Of a stretch of DNA of 64,000 nt, positions 20,335-29,194 are shown piece after piece. The position numbers and the translations under genes were made by a program. Every line of letters begins with the position of its first letter. The stretch's first letter is position 1. The notes below the pieces were generated by a model. That model was not told where the DNA came from and did not search any database. It saw only the letters and a program-made list of their open reading frames with translations. This DNA comes from Trichomonas vaginalis G3 (lineage: Eukaryota; Parabasalia; Trichomonadida; Trichomonadidae), in assembly GCF_026262505.1 (NCBI RefSeq), contig NC_067206.1, positions 3,562,879 through 3,626,878 of the forward strand, read 5' to 3'.

Positions 20335-21975
20335 ATGACGACTAACTATTTAGTGCCAAACACTAAACCGATTAATGGAAATGTATTTCATTCATTCGAA
20401 AAAATTAATGAAATATTCGCAAAGAATGACGGTAGAAGATATTATAGAGAACTTGAAAGTTCATGCTATGACTCTGATGCTCCATATTTTGATGATAAAC
20501 AAACTCATTTAAGAATTACAAATCCAGCTCATGATGTGAACCAATTAGGTGACACATATATTAAACGCAAAGTTAAAGCAACTCTAGTTTCAAATAAAGC
20601 TTTCACATGTGATGCCGCTTTTAAATGCATGCGTTTATTCGTTGGTTACAAATCATCAAATCAAAGCTTTAAACAATTAGAAGTAGAAACTGAAAGAGGT
20701 GATGCCGGTTATCTTCAGATGGATTGCGCCCGTGAATCTTTTGCATTTGCAACATATAAACCAAAATCAGAAAGGAAAGTTAAAAAGTTTGTTCATTCGT
20801 TATATAATAATGTTCAAAAATATGATAACTCAGTATGTGGTAAATATATTGACCCTTCAGAAGTTTTCAAGAGAGCAAATGAAGAAGTTGATGTCACTTT
20901 TGATATGATTATTCCGGTAAATGATTTGTTAGCATTTCAGGCGTTCGATGATTATCCTAAATCATTTGGTGATATCATTCTTAAATATTATGTTTTCAGG
21001 GATACTTTAGTATTTTGTCAGGTTGACCCGTTAAGAGTTGCTGATTTACAAAATTACGTTTATGAAAAGATAACTGATGAAAATTATGAAAAGATTATGA
21101 ATCATGTTTATAAATATGATCGCAAATTCCAACAAATCGGACTTCCTGCCAAATTAATTACAAGCTTAGCCGCTACATCTGCTGACGCAACAGTTGATGA
21201 TGTTATTATTTCATGCACAAAGATGGAAGTTTTAGAGGATAAATGCATTACACCGGGATACGGTTTAATTGAAGAATCAGTTAAAGCAATACCACGTTTA
21301 TTCAGTAAGGAAGTTCCATTCATGATTCCAGCTCAACATATTGACATTCGTTCACTAAATGGAGGTTGCATCACTCCTGAAGGTATCAGCTCAGATTTCT
21401 CATACGCTCTTCATAATGTTACAGATGTTGTGTTAGCATTTCCGAAGAATGCAATGCAAAGAACAGTTTTAGAAAATCCAATGCTTCGAGGTCTTCAGGT
21501 CACTATAGATTCCAGAAACTTCCCCGATCAAGCGATGACCACAGTGGGCGACATATTCTTTACACGTATGCTTCAAGCTTCTGATTTAGATGGAGTGAAT
21601 GAATGCACAGAAGAATACGAGGACTCATTAACTGGACCACTGAATGCAAATGATGGCACGCCATTAGCTAGAACATGGAAAGACCAAACTTCATTCTTAT
21701 GCACTATTCCAGTTCAACGTGATGGAGCGGGTATATTCTTTGATGGATTAGAAACTTTCAACTCACAAGTTACAGTACAAGTGAAAGCTTATCCAATCAT
21801 TCAGGGTGAAAATGACACTTACTGTTCAAAGGTGACAAATCCTCCTCAGGTTTGGTTTACTAGGACCACATATTGGACATGGACACCGGATGAAGGTTTG
21901 AAATATCATCCAACAGGTACACCACCACAGTATAGAAGTTCATATGATGAAATATTGATGAATAGAAATGTTTAA
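20335..21975 (+). CDS. Major capsid protein, putative (double jelly-roll type)
   Basis: 546 residues; ATG at 20,335 after a T-rich upstream tract. It is rich in beta-strand-like segments and aromatic turns, has no transmembrane stretch, and contains repeated FPxD/NFPDQ-like loops. The call rests on size and on position immediately before the packaging ATPase, the conserved order of Polinton morphogenesis genes. In the family, trimers of this protein form the icosahedral shell. Only structure prediction can prove the fold, because capsid sequences diverge fast. Frame fully open. Confidence 0.65.
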   Translation: MTTNYLVPNTKPINGNVFHSFEKINEIFAKNDGRRYYRELESSCYDSDAPYFDDKQTHLRITNPAHDVNQLGDTYIKRKVKATLVSNKAFTCDAAFKCMRLFVGYKSSNQSFKQLEVETERGDAGYLQMDCARESFAFATYKPKSERKVKKFVHSLYNNVQKYDNSVCGKYIDPSEVFKRANEEVDVTFDMIIPVNDLLAFQAFDDYPKSFGDIILKYYVFRDTLVFCQVDPLRVADLQNYVYEKITDENYEKIMNHVYKYDRKFQQIGLPAKLITSLAATSADATVDDVIISCTKMEVLEDKCITPGYGLIEESVKAIPRLFSKEVPFMIPAQHIDIRSLNGGCITPEGISSDFSYALHNVTDVVLAFPKNAMQRTVLENPMLRGLQVTIDSRNFPDQAMTTVGDIFFTRMLQASDLDGVNECTEEYEDSLTGPLNANDGTPLARTWKDQTSFLCTIPVQRDGAGIFFDGLETFNSQVTVQVKAYPIIQGENDTYCSKVTNPPQVWFTRTTYWTWTPDEGLKYHPTGTPPQYRSSYDEILMNRNV

Positions 21976-21999
21976 AATTATAAATTTATTTTTGATTAA

Positions 22000-22827
22000 A
22001 TGGATTTAAATTCATACACTCCTTATGAAGAATTAGCAGGAGTATATAATACATACGTAGATGATATGATTAATGAAGCATTGAGTGATAATAGAAATGC
22101 TCTATCTAAGGAAAAATTAATGAAAATTCCATATTCTGAATGTTACTTAAATTCAATCACTGCAGCAATTGGTAAACAAAATAAAGGTAAAACATTAACG
22201 ATATTAAAACAAATTATCATTATTGCTAACACTTCCCCCCATTCACATGTGTTAATTTATATCAACCGTTCAGGTTCACCTTCAGATGATACATTTGAAT
22301 CTTTAAAGCATTTAATCAAAATTCCAATTATTTATTTATCACAAGAAGAAGCAGAAGATTATTTAAAAAACTTTTTAATGTATAAAGAATTATATAATAC
22401 AATCAAGAAGCAAGGATTAGAGGATAAAATTATTGATAAACAACGGGATGAATTATTTGAAACACTTTCTATTTCAAATTTTGATAGAGAATTTTTGCAT
22501 TCACTCATTTTTCTAGATGATGCAGTGAAATCAAAACTAATAACAAATGAGAAATCATATATTAATCAGTTATTAACTCAATGTCGACACATTCAGTGTT
22601 CATTCTTTATGGCTGTTCAATATTTCAAAGCATTAAGCACAAACATTAAATCAAATCTATCAACCCTTTTCATTTTCAGTGGGTTTAGTCGTCAACAGTT
22701 GAACATTATGCTTTATCAAGTGAATTTACCAATGAGCATTAATGAACTTTACACACAATATCAGCAATTAGGTGAACATGGAAAAATAATAGTTGATTTA
22801 AATAAAGGAGGTGTTAAATTTGATTAA
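22000..22827 (+). CDS. A32-like genome-packaging ATPase (FtsK/HerA superfamily)
   Basis: 275 residues. Walker A is GKQNKGKT (residues 58-65) and Walker B is LIFLDDA (about 168-174). These are followed by the CRHIQCSFFMAVQYFKAL segment, where A32-type ATPases carry their sensor Gln, and a region like the C-terminal lid. In the family it pumps the element's DNA into capsids. It starts 24 bp after the capsid gene, so the two form a morphogenesis pair. The frame is open. Confidence 0.85.
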   Translation: MDLNSYTPYEELAGVYNTYVDDMINEALSDNRNALSKEKLMKIPYSECYLNSITAAIGKQNKGKTLTILKQIIIIANTSPHSHVLIYINRSGSPSDDTFESLKHLIKIPIIYLSQEEAEDYLKNFLMYKELYNTIKKQGLEDKIIDKQRDELFETLSISNFDREFLHSLIFLDDAVKSKLITNEKSYINQLLTQCRHIQCSFFMAVQYFKALSTNIKSNLSTLFIFSGFSRQQLNIMLYQVNLPMSINELYTQYQQLGEHGKIIVDLNKGGVKFD

Positions 22828-22867
22828 CTTTTTATAATTAATTTTTATTTTTTATTTATAATTAAAC

Positions 22868-23767
22868 ATGACAGAAATAGCAAATCTTCTACAGGTTCCA
22901 TTAAAACAAGGGACAAACAAAAAGGGTACATATAATAGAACTATGAAAGTTCCTGATGGAATGAAAGAATTAGTTCATATTGTTGCTGGTCTTCAAAAAG
23001 ATGTTAAACAAATGAGAAATGTTTTAACATTACCAGAAGCTCAAGCATATGCCAAACGTCAAGGTCCAAATTGGGAAGCACACGAAGCAGACATTACGGG
23101 TCCAAATGGAAAACCCGATGGTGTAAATGAAGTTTTCGTTACTGATGGTCAAGGTAATATTAAAGTCATAAATGGTTATAAATTAACTATATCTGATTAT
23201 CCTAAACGTAAAGCATATAATGAACGTTATCCTATGCAATTTGATGAAAATGGAAAAGCTGTTAAACAATACATTGGAGAAGGTGAAAATGGTCCAATTA
23301 ATTCATACCGTTATAATCCATATTCTTATTTCAATGAAGAATTAAATGCTATTGAAGAGGGACCGGATGGATTACCACGATATTCTAACCAGTTTGATGG
23401 TCAATATGCAAATATTAGACCTGAAATTTCAGCTAAGAAATTCTTTAAAGTTGCTTTATTCGATCCAGTTTTCGCAAATGTTAAAGATGAACTTAAACAG
23501 CAATTCCAACCAATTATAGTAGCAAGAATTGCATCAGGTGCTTTATCTCAAGCATTCAAAGATTTAATTAAGAAACCATTATATCAGCAACGAGGTTTAA
23601 CTTATGATTTAGTTAAGGAATCAGATAAAAGAAAATTTGAGAAATCAGATGATTATAAGAATGCAATTAATGAATATATTAGGTCTATTAATTACAATGA
23701 ACCAGCTAAAAATCAACTTCAAGAACAAATACAGGGAATAATAGATTCAAAACTTCCAGCAAAATAA
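22868..23767 (+). CDS. Putative virion protein downstream of the ATPase
   Basis: 299 residues. The central segment [20 protein letters not shown] followed by [10 protein letters not shown] resembles the D-G-x-x-D/E-x-x-V-x-D-x-x-G-x loops found in structural proteins of large DNA viruses and virophage kin. The flanks are helical and charged. It follows the capsid-ATPase pair in the same direction after 40 bp, so a minor capsid or penton role is plausible. Not proven. Confidence 0.45.
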   Translation: MTEIANLLQVPLKQGTNKKGTYNRTMKVPDGMKELVHIVAGLQKDVKQMRNVLTLPEAQAYAKRQGPNWEAHEADITGPNGKPDGVNEVFVTDGQGNIKVINGYKLTISDYPKRKAYNERYPMQFDENGKAVKQYIGEGENGPINSYRYNPYSYFNEELNAIEEGPDGLPRYSNQFDGQYANIRPEISAKKFFKVALFDPVFANVKDELKQQFQPIIVARIASGALSQAFKDLIKKPLYQQRGLTYDLVKESDKRKFEKSDDYKNAINEYIRSINYNEPAKNQLQEQIQGIIDSKLPAK

Positions 23768-23800
23768 AAGTTTAAATATATTTTTTTTATTCGAATATAA

Positions 23801-24178
23801 ATGAGAAGACGTTTCACTAGTCAAAAGAACACTAACGCAAAAGCAGAGATTACGGTTGGTTATAACGTAAATGATGATAAATCACGAATTATTCAAAATG
23901 TTAAAGTTAATGTTAGCCCTGAATTAACAAGGTCAGCAACTCAACCAAATTTATTAACTCGTGACTTACCGAAGAATGAGGAGGAGCAAAATAAAGAAGA
24001 TGGAGACCCAATCATTTTATCTGAACCCGGTAAAGAACCTGTTGAAATTCCCACTTATCCAACATACCCCCCACCTCTTTCATCAAACATCGAGAACCCA
24101 TATAAAATAGACATTAATTCTGAATTAATGAAAATTTACCGTGATATAATAATTAATAATTATGATTCAATAATATAG
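23801..24178 (+). CDS. Hypothetical Maverick protein beside the mariner insertion
   Basis: About 125 residues: basic N-terminus (MRRRFTSQKNTNAKAEITVG), then a repetitive V-rich strand region, then a Pro-rich stretch (PVEIPTYPTYPPPLSS). The gene at 49,878-50,093 in the second family has a similar N-terminal plan (basic start, then VVVNVKDRDVEVG). The frame reaches the mariner's first base, so the insertion touches the gene's end. Confidence 0.45.
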   Translation: MRRRFTSQKNTNAKAEITVGYNVNDDKSRIIQNVKVNVSPELTRSATQPNLLTRDLPKNEEEQNKEDGDPIILSEPGKEPVEIPTYPTYPPPLSSNIENPYKIDINSELMKIYRDIIINNYDSII

Positions 24179-25475
24179 GGTGTCCAAAGGTGCGTTTAGC
24201 ACAGCGCTCTATATGAGACTATTAAAGGAGATATATGCTGATTATAAATATATAATTAAAAATATGAATATATGTATATGATGAGTAAGTTGTATTTTGG
24301 CGCCATGCCGGGATATAAAATGAATTTTGAGACAAGAGGCGGTTTCGCGGGAAATTTTGGCGGGATTTTTTTCATTTTTTAAATGAATCATAAAGAAAAC
24401 ATCCTCGCTCTTGCAAAAAAATGCAAAGACTGTAAAAAAATCTACGAGACATTGGTAAAATGCTTCGGTATGGATGCTCCTAGCTATTCCACTGTAACGT
24501 ATCATGTTAGGATGTATCACTTCATGAACAAAAGGCGCCCATCATAAAATTGACAAAAAATCGCCGGATCAAAGAAAAATCAAAGCAATTCTTCAAGCGC
24601 TAGATGAAGACCCAAGAGCATCACTCAGAAGGATAGAGGAGATGACAAAGATACCACGTACAACAGTCAGTTATTATCTGCACAATTATTTGAACTACAA
24701 ACTAGCGTATACACGTTGGGTTCCGCACAACCTTAATTCAGTTCAAAAAAAATCTAGAGTCCAATCTTCGAAAGAGCTCCTCTCTATATTGCGTGCGTAT
24801 CAATCCAAGAAGTTTCGCTTTTTAGTAACAGGGGACGAGTCTTGGTTTCAATATGCAACAGAAGCCAAAATCATGTGGATCCCGAAGGATGAAAATCCGC
24901 AAACATTCCCGAAGAAAAAAATTGACACACCAATGATGATGTTGTCGGTTTTTTGGGGCGTGAATGGCATCATCGCAATTGATATTCTTCAAAAACCTAA
25001 TACGATGAATGCTCAGTATCTAATTGACAATGTTCTTACTCAAATTATCAATTCTGATGAGTTTGAGAAATCCAAACAACAAAAACAAAAGTTTGCAATT
25101 CATTTTGATAATTCAAGAGTTCACAAAAGTCATAGGGTAATGAATTACTTGGTGGAAAACAATGTCAAAGTTGTTCCAAACCCAATTTATTCACCTGATA
25201 TTGCACCCTCTGACTTTTATTTATTCGGCACGCTAAAAAAGAGAGCTGAAGGACGCGAATTCGCGAGTCCAGATGATCTTGAAAATTTTGTAAGAGAGCA
25301 ATTTGAGCAATTTTCTCATGATGATTTAAAGCGTGTCTTTCAAGCCTGGATCGATCGCTGCGAACGCGTGATTGAATCCAATGGTGATTATATTTAAATA
25401 AACTTTATATATATGTAACTTGTTTATTTCTATTCGCAGTATTCAGGTTTGTGCTAAACACACCTTTGGACACCC
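24178..25475 (+). mobile_element. Tvmar1-like mariner inserted in the Maverick
   Basis: 1,298 bp with 26-bp terminal inverted repeats (GGGTGTCCAAAGGTG... at 24178-24203; complement at 25450-25475; one mismatch), flanked by the TA target duplication (24176-24177 and 25476-25477). The interior encodes a DD34D transposase. Size, ends and target agree with what is known of Tvmar1, the abundant T. vaginalis mariner. It is nested, so it arrived after this Maverick. Confidence 0.93.
24383..25397 (+). pseudogene. Mariner transposase with one frameshift
   Basis: The catalytic triad region is clear: VTGDESWFQYA (first Asp), FAIHFDNSRVHKS (second Asp), and YSPDIAPSDFYLF (third Asp), the DD34D mariner pattern. 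The N-terminal helix-turn-helix part starts at the ATG at 24,383, and a one-base frame change lies near 24.53-24.55 kb, before KIDKKSPDQRK. From the downstream ATG at 24,642 the frame is open for 251 residues to 25,397; full-length mariner transposases are about 340-350 residues. This copy probably makes no full transposase. Confidence 0.88.
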
Positions 25476-25477
25476 TA

Positions 25478-25719
25478 TAAATTTAATTGACCAATCTGGT
25501 TTAATTATTTTACCTTATGAATCATTAATTCACATTATCGCCATTCTTTGTGATGTTCAAGATTCAGACGTTAAGATTCAATTTTTCATAGATGATGAGG
25601 TTTCATGCTGCGGAACAGTTGCAAAAATAAATCCTATAAAGGATATTAGCACAATTAAGATATCAAAGAACGGAACAACAACTGAACTTCATTTAACATA
25701 TAATGATATTTATATATAA
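25478..25719 (+). CDS. Small Maverick protein with SCCG motif, just after mariner
   Basis: About 80 residues, no ATG at the left border. It reads LPYESLIHIIAILC then IDDEVSCCGTVAKI and ends in a beta-like segment. The gene at 50,180-50,440 shares the plan (EPDISCCGVSYN, then a K-G-G-E-T-L-x-L strand), so this is a conserved small Maverick family. The paired cysteines may bind metal or form disulphides. Function unknown. Confidence 0.45.
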
Positions 25720-25770
25720 AATAGTTGATGAATATAAAATATCACTTGAAAAATTCTTTGTTAAGGCTAT

Positions 25771-26034
25771 TTAATATTCAAGCATTAACATTATCGAATA
25801 ATAATCCTTTGAATCATAATCAATAATAATTGACCTTTCACCAGTTTCTATCGTTTGTTTTATTTCTTTTTGTTCCCCACTATCCGGATCGGTCATTGTA
25901 ATTGTTTTTGTTATAGTATCAGCTTTATCTTTAACTTCAATCTTTTTTCCATCGGGATATTTAAACCAAAATTCCAAAAATTCGATATTGTCAATCTGTT
26001 CATATTTTAATCTATCAATTACATTTTTTACCAT
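25771..26034 (-). CDS. Small hypothetical Maverick protein
   Basis: 87 residues, charged, with a beta-rich middle (KIEVKDKADTITKTITMTD). It overlaps the start of the next minus-strand gene by about 20 bp. Not recognised. Confidence 0.4.
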   Translation of the reverse strand: MVKNVIDRLKYEQIDNIEFLEFWFKYPDGKKIEVKDKADTITKTITMTDPDSGEQKEIKQTIETGERSIIIDYDSKDYYSIMLMLEY

Positions 26035-26248
26035 CTGAAAATCTTATGAAATGGTCATTATATGGGTTTGATTGAACTAAATTTGAATGAAGTGAAATAT
26101 AACCTGTTGATGAATATGACACTGACTCATATTTTCTGAAAACACTAAAATTTATAACATGAATGAATTTCTTATTCGTTGAATTTATGAATTCTTGAGG
26201 TAATCTTATTCTAGTTTTATTTATCACTGGAAAATAACGCTTTACCAT
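26015..26248 (-). CDS. Small hypothetical Maverick protein
   Basis: 77 residues from the ATG at 26,246-26,248: MVKRYFPVINKTRIRLPQEF then an Ile/Ser/Tyr-rich beta-like stretch. It is divergent from the 26,268 gene with only 19 bp between the start codons, so both promoters must overlap the neighbouring genes. Not recognised. Confidence 0.4.
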   Translation of the reverse strand: MVKRYFPVINKTRIRLPQEFINSTNKKFIHVINFSVFRKYESVSYSSTGYISLHSNLVQSNPYNDHFIRFSDGKKCN

Positions 26249-26267
26249 ATTTTTAATCGTAATAAAA

Positions 26268-26591
26268 ATGTCAATTATCAATATTATTTCGAATAATAAC
26301 TGTGAATTAAATTTAACAGTTAGCGGAATTTATAATGTTACTCTCGTTTCTGTGAGTGGTAAATTTAATCCCATTCTTTTAGACCCTTCAGATTATATAT
26401 CATTTATTAAAGATGACCATGAAAAAACGTATGATATGTATATAAATAATGTGATAGCGAAATGGGATATTAACACGATTTTAAGTTATTTAAATGAATC
26501 ATTTATCGTATGGTATGAAGAAAATTTTAAATCAAAACCTGATAAACTTTTTGAACTTGATGAAATAAATAACCTTATTAAATTCCGCTGA
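26268..26591 (+). CDS. Small hypothetical Maverick protein
   Basis: 107 residues, beta-rich N-terminal half (NNNCELNLTVSGIYNVTLVS) and a helical C-terminal half. It is one of a run of short genes (25.5-27.3 kb) of similar size between the capsid block and the fibre gene, possibly diverged duplicates of one small-fold family. Not recognised. Confidence 0.45.
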   Translation: MSIINIISNNNCELNLTVSGIYNVTLVSVSGKFNPILLDPSDYISFIKDDHEKTYDMYINNVIAKWDINTILSYLNESFIVWYEENFKSKPDKLFELDEINNLIKFR

Positions 26592-26724
26592 AAAATTAAA
26601 TTTTGTACTCCTCATCTTCGTTCATTGTTGGGGATATTAAATTTTGAAAAAGATGTTGGGATGTTTTGTATTCTGACACTGGTTCCAATTTCATTTTAAT
26701 CAAATGTGATAAAGTTAATACCCA

Positions 26725-26976
26725 ATGAGATTTTCACATCAAACATTAGACCCTAACTCTTACCCATCAATACAAAACATTTTATCCATCAACTTAAACA
26801 CATTTTCTTTATCATATCCATTTCAATTATCCGGGAATTCATTTATTCTTCATTCAAACGATTTATCAAATATTAAATTTAGAATAACTGACCTATTTGA
26901 TTGTGATTTAGAATTTATGAATGAAATATTATGGCAATTTCAAATAGAGAAAATAGCTGATGAGATAACGGATTAA
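26725..26976 (+). CDS. Small hypothetical Maverick protein
   Basis: 83 residues, Ser/Leu-rich with a final helix WQFQIEKIADEIT. Same size class as its neighbours. Not recognised. Confidence 0.4.
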   Translation: MRFSHQTLDPNSYPSIQNILSINLNTFSLSYPFQLSGNSFILHSNDLSNIKFRITDLFDCDLEFMNEILWQFQIEKIADEITD

Positions 26977-27000
26977 ATATTTATTTTTAAATCGTAATAA

Positions 27001-27261
27001 ATGATTAAACAACAGCAACTTAAGGCGCAAAGCACCCAGGTCCTTCAGACCATTACATACGCCATATATGCATATAATTCAAAGACGGCAGAACAAACGC
27101 AAAGGTTGAAATATGGAGATTTGGAGATAGTATTGAAAAATGACCATTTCGAATTCGTTTGCAAAGGTGGTGCAGTGATATCAAATATAAAAGAAATTTT
27201 ATTTATGAATTCAAAAATTAAAGGAATAACGGATGATATAACATCAATTCCACCAGAATAA
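27001..27261 (+). CDS. Small hypothetical protein directly before the fibre gene
   Basis: 86 residues, Gln-rich start (MIKQQQLKAQSTQVLQTITY) then GDLEIVLKNDHFEFVCKGG. It ends within 40 bp of the fibre frame and in the same frame, so it may be functionally tied to the fibre, for example as an anchor or N-terminal part. Not recognised. Confidence 0.4.
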   Translation: MIKQQQLKAQSTQVLQTITYAIYAYNSKTAEQTQRLKYGDLEIVLKNDHFEFVCKGGAVISNIKEILFMNSKIKGITDDITSIPPE

Positions 27262-27297
27262 CAGAGATATTACGCATTAAATGCATTTCCTAAAGTT

Positions 27298-28779
27298 TTG
27301 AAGATTGGAAGATTTAATTTAAATGAGGAATTCATAGAAGGTTTCCTAAATGACATAATGAAGAAGGTGGATAAGGAATATGTGGATAGTGAGTTAAATA
27401 AGAAGGTGGATAAGGAATATGTGGATAGTGAGTTAAATAAGAAGGCAAATTTGGTTTATGTTGATGAAAAAGATAATGAAATTAAAGAAAAGGTTGAATG
27501 GTATCATGAATGGACATTGGAGACTTTTAAAGTTAAAGCTGATACAGGATGGGTTTTGGGATGTTTAGACCTTAAAGCAGATAAAACATATGTTAACAAT
27601 GAGTTAGAGAAGAAGGCGGATAAAACTTATGTTAACAATGAGTTAGAGAAGAAGGCGGATAAAACTTATGTTAACAATGAGTTAGAGAAGAAGGCGGATA
27701 AAACTTATGTTAACAATGAGTTAGAGAAGAAGGCGGATAAAACTTATGTTAATGAAATATACCAAAGTTTGATAGGAACAACAAAAAATATTGAAACTAT
27801 TGTTGGTGACTTTTCTGTCAATGAAGAAAATAAATATTTTAGATGGCAGTTTGTACAGTCCTTAAAAAATGGTACACGGTGTAAACTCATTCCGAAAAAT
27901 AACAATGAAATGTATGTAAGCTATAAAAAGAATGATGGTACACAAGTTAAAGTTCCATTAGACAACAACTGCTACTTAAACTTATATGGAGACGAACAAA
28001 AGAAATATTTAAGAGTTTATGAAATGGCAGATATGACATTGCCTGACCCAGCTCCAGCACCATATTATTATGACTATGGAGATGACGACAGAACACCACA
28101 TGTAGATGAACAAAAGCTAACATTATATTTAGATTATTATAGATATAAAAGATATAATGCAATAGAAAAAACGAGAATAGTATATTATTATACAGATGAC
28201 AGAAATAAATATTATAGTCAAGATTTTACCTACCCTGAAAACATAAGATTATATTATAAAAAATATTCTGACACAAACCAGAAGAAGCCTGAAATAGTTG
28301 CACTATATTTTAAGTTCAAAAGAGACAATCCTATAATATCTCATATGTTTGATTTAATGAACCCAGTAGGTTCTATTTATACATCTATGGATGCAAGAGG
28401 TCCTCAAGTAATGTTTGGTGTTGGTGCATGGGAACAAATAGTCGACAGGTTTTTGTATTGTGCAAACTCTTCAAAGGAAACAGGTGGAAGTAAAACGATT
28501 TCAGGTGAAAATTTACCTGCACACAGTCACTACATAGATTTAAGTACATCTCAAGCAGGTTGGCATAAGCATAGATATTGGGATTGGTCAGGAATGACAA
28601 AAGGTAAAGGATATGATGTTAAAGACGACGTTAAGTTTGCTATAAATTGTTACTGGAGTGACACTCAGGGAGAAGGAAACCATACACATTTCGTTTCAGG
28701 ATATACACAAACAACGGGACAAAGTAAAGAATACATGCCACCATTTGTGACTATATTTGCATGGTACCGCGTTCAATGA
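27298..28779 (+). CDS. Phage-like fibre/collar protein
   Basis: About 490 residues; start uncertain (first in-frame ATG at 27,358). Residues ~20-155 are tandem 13-residue units (KADKTYVNNELEK), a trimeric coiled-coil shaft pattern. A central unknown domain follows. The last ~140 residues are a phage collar/baseplate-tip type domain: NPVGSIYTSMDARGPQ, GAWEQIVDRFLYC, GENLPAHSHY, and the closing YMPPFVTIFAWYRV. In phages such tips bind host surfaces. Here it probably serves receptor binding by virus-like particles, or is a domesticated remnant. The tip is identical to that at 63,570-64,000 except for the last residues. Confidence 0.8.
   Translation: MKIGRFNLNEEFIEGFLNDIMKKVDKEYVDSELNKKVDKEYVDSELNKKANLVYVDEKDNEIKEKVEWYHEWTLETFKVKADTGWVLGCLDLKADKTYVNNELEKKADKTYVNNELEKKADKTYVNNELEKKADKTYVNNELEKKADKTYVNEIYQSLIGTTKNIETIVGDFSVNEENKYFRWQFVQSLKNGTRCKLIPKNNNEMYVSYKKNDGTQVKVPLDNNCYLNLYGDEQKKYLRVYEMADMTLPDPAPAPYYYDYGDDDRTPHVDEQKLTLYLDYYRYKRYNAIEKTRIVYYYTDDRNKYYSQDFTYPENIRLYYKKYSDTNQKKPEIVALYFKFKRDNPIISHMFDLMNPVGSIYTSMDARGPQVMFGVGAWEQIVDRFLYCANSSKETGGSKTISGENLPAHSHYIDLSTSQAGWHKHRYWDWSGMTKGKGYDVKDDVKFAINCYWSDTQGEGNHTHFVSGYTQTTGQSKEYMPPFVTIFAWYRVQ
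27361..27750 (+). repeat. 39-bp tandem repeats coding the fibre shaft
   Basis: Two copies of a 39-bp unit (AAGGTGGATAAGGAATATGT...) are followed, after a spacer, by about four and a half copies of a related unit (GCGGATAAAACTTATGTTAA...). The unit length is a multiple of three, so copy number can change without shifting the frame. The last copies are nearly identical, a sign of recent expansion. Confidence 0.9.
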
Positions 28780-28936
28780 ACACGCTTGAGACTAGACCTT
28801 TGGGTCAGGGCTTACCGAATGAACTAAATATATTTTATGTCTGTAATTAATTAGGTAATGAAGTAATGGATGAACTGCAGAAATATATTTTATCGTTAAT
28901 GGTTTTTAGGTTATTCAATAATAAATTATTTTTGAA

Positions 28937-29152
28937 TAACTGAAGGTGTCACTACGTCACCATGTGTCACCAGGTTAATTAACTTCTCTTAAAAATGATG
29001 ACAACATGACATTTTGACAACACGGCAGGATTAATGAGGAAGGCAAAAATAAATTATTTTTGAATAACTGAAGGTGTCACTACGTCACCATGTGTCACCA
29101 GGTTAATTAACTTCTCTTAAAATTACTGACAACATGACATTTTGACAACACG
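28937..29152 (+). repeat. Two iteron-bearing arms downstream of PrimPol
   Basis: Two ~85 bp copies (28937-29022 and 29065-29152) of the arm described at 1,444-1,671: GTCAC words, GTTAATTAAC, then TGACA words. They lie directly after the PrimPol stop codon and are inverted relative to the arms at 31,580-31,828 and 32,899-32,998. The stretch 28,780-28,936 before them has no gene. Confidence 0.85.
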
Positions 29153-29194
29153 GCAGGATTAATGAGGAAGGCAAAAATAAATTCAAATCATACT

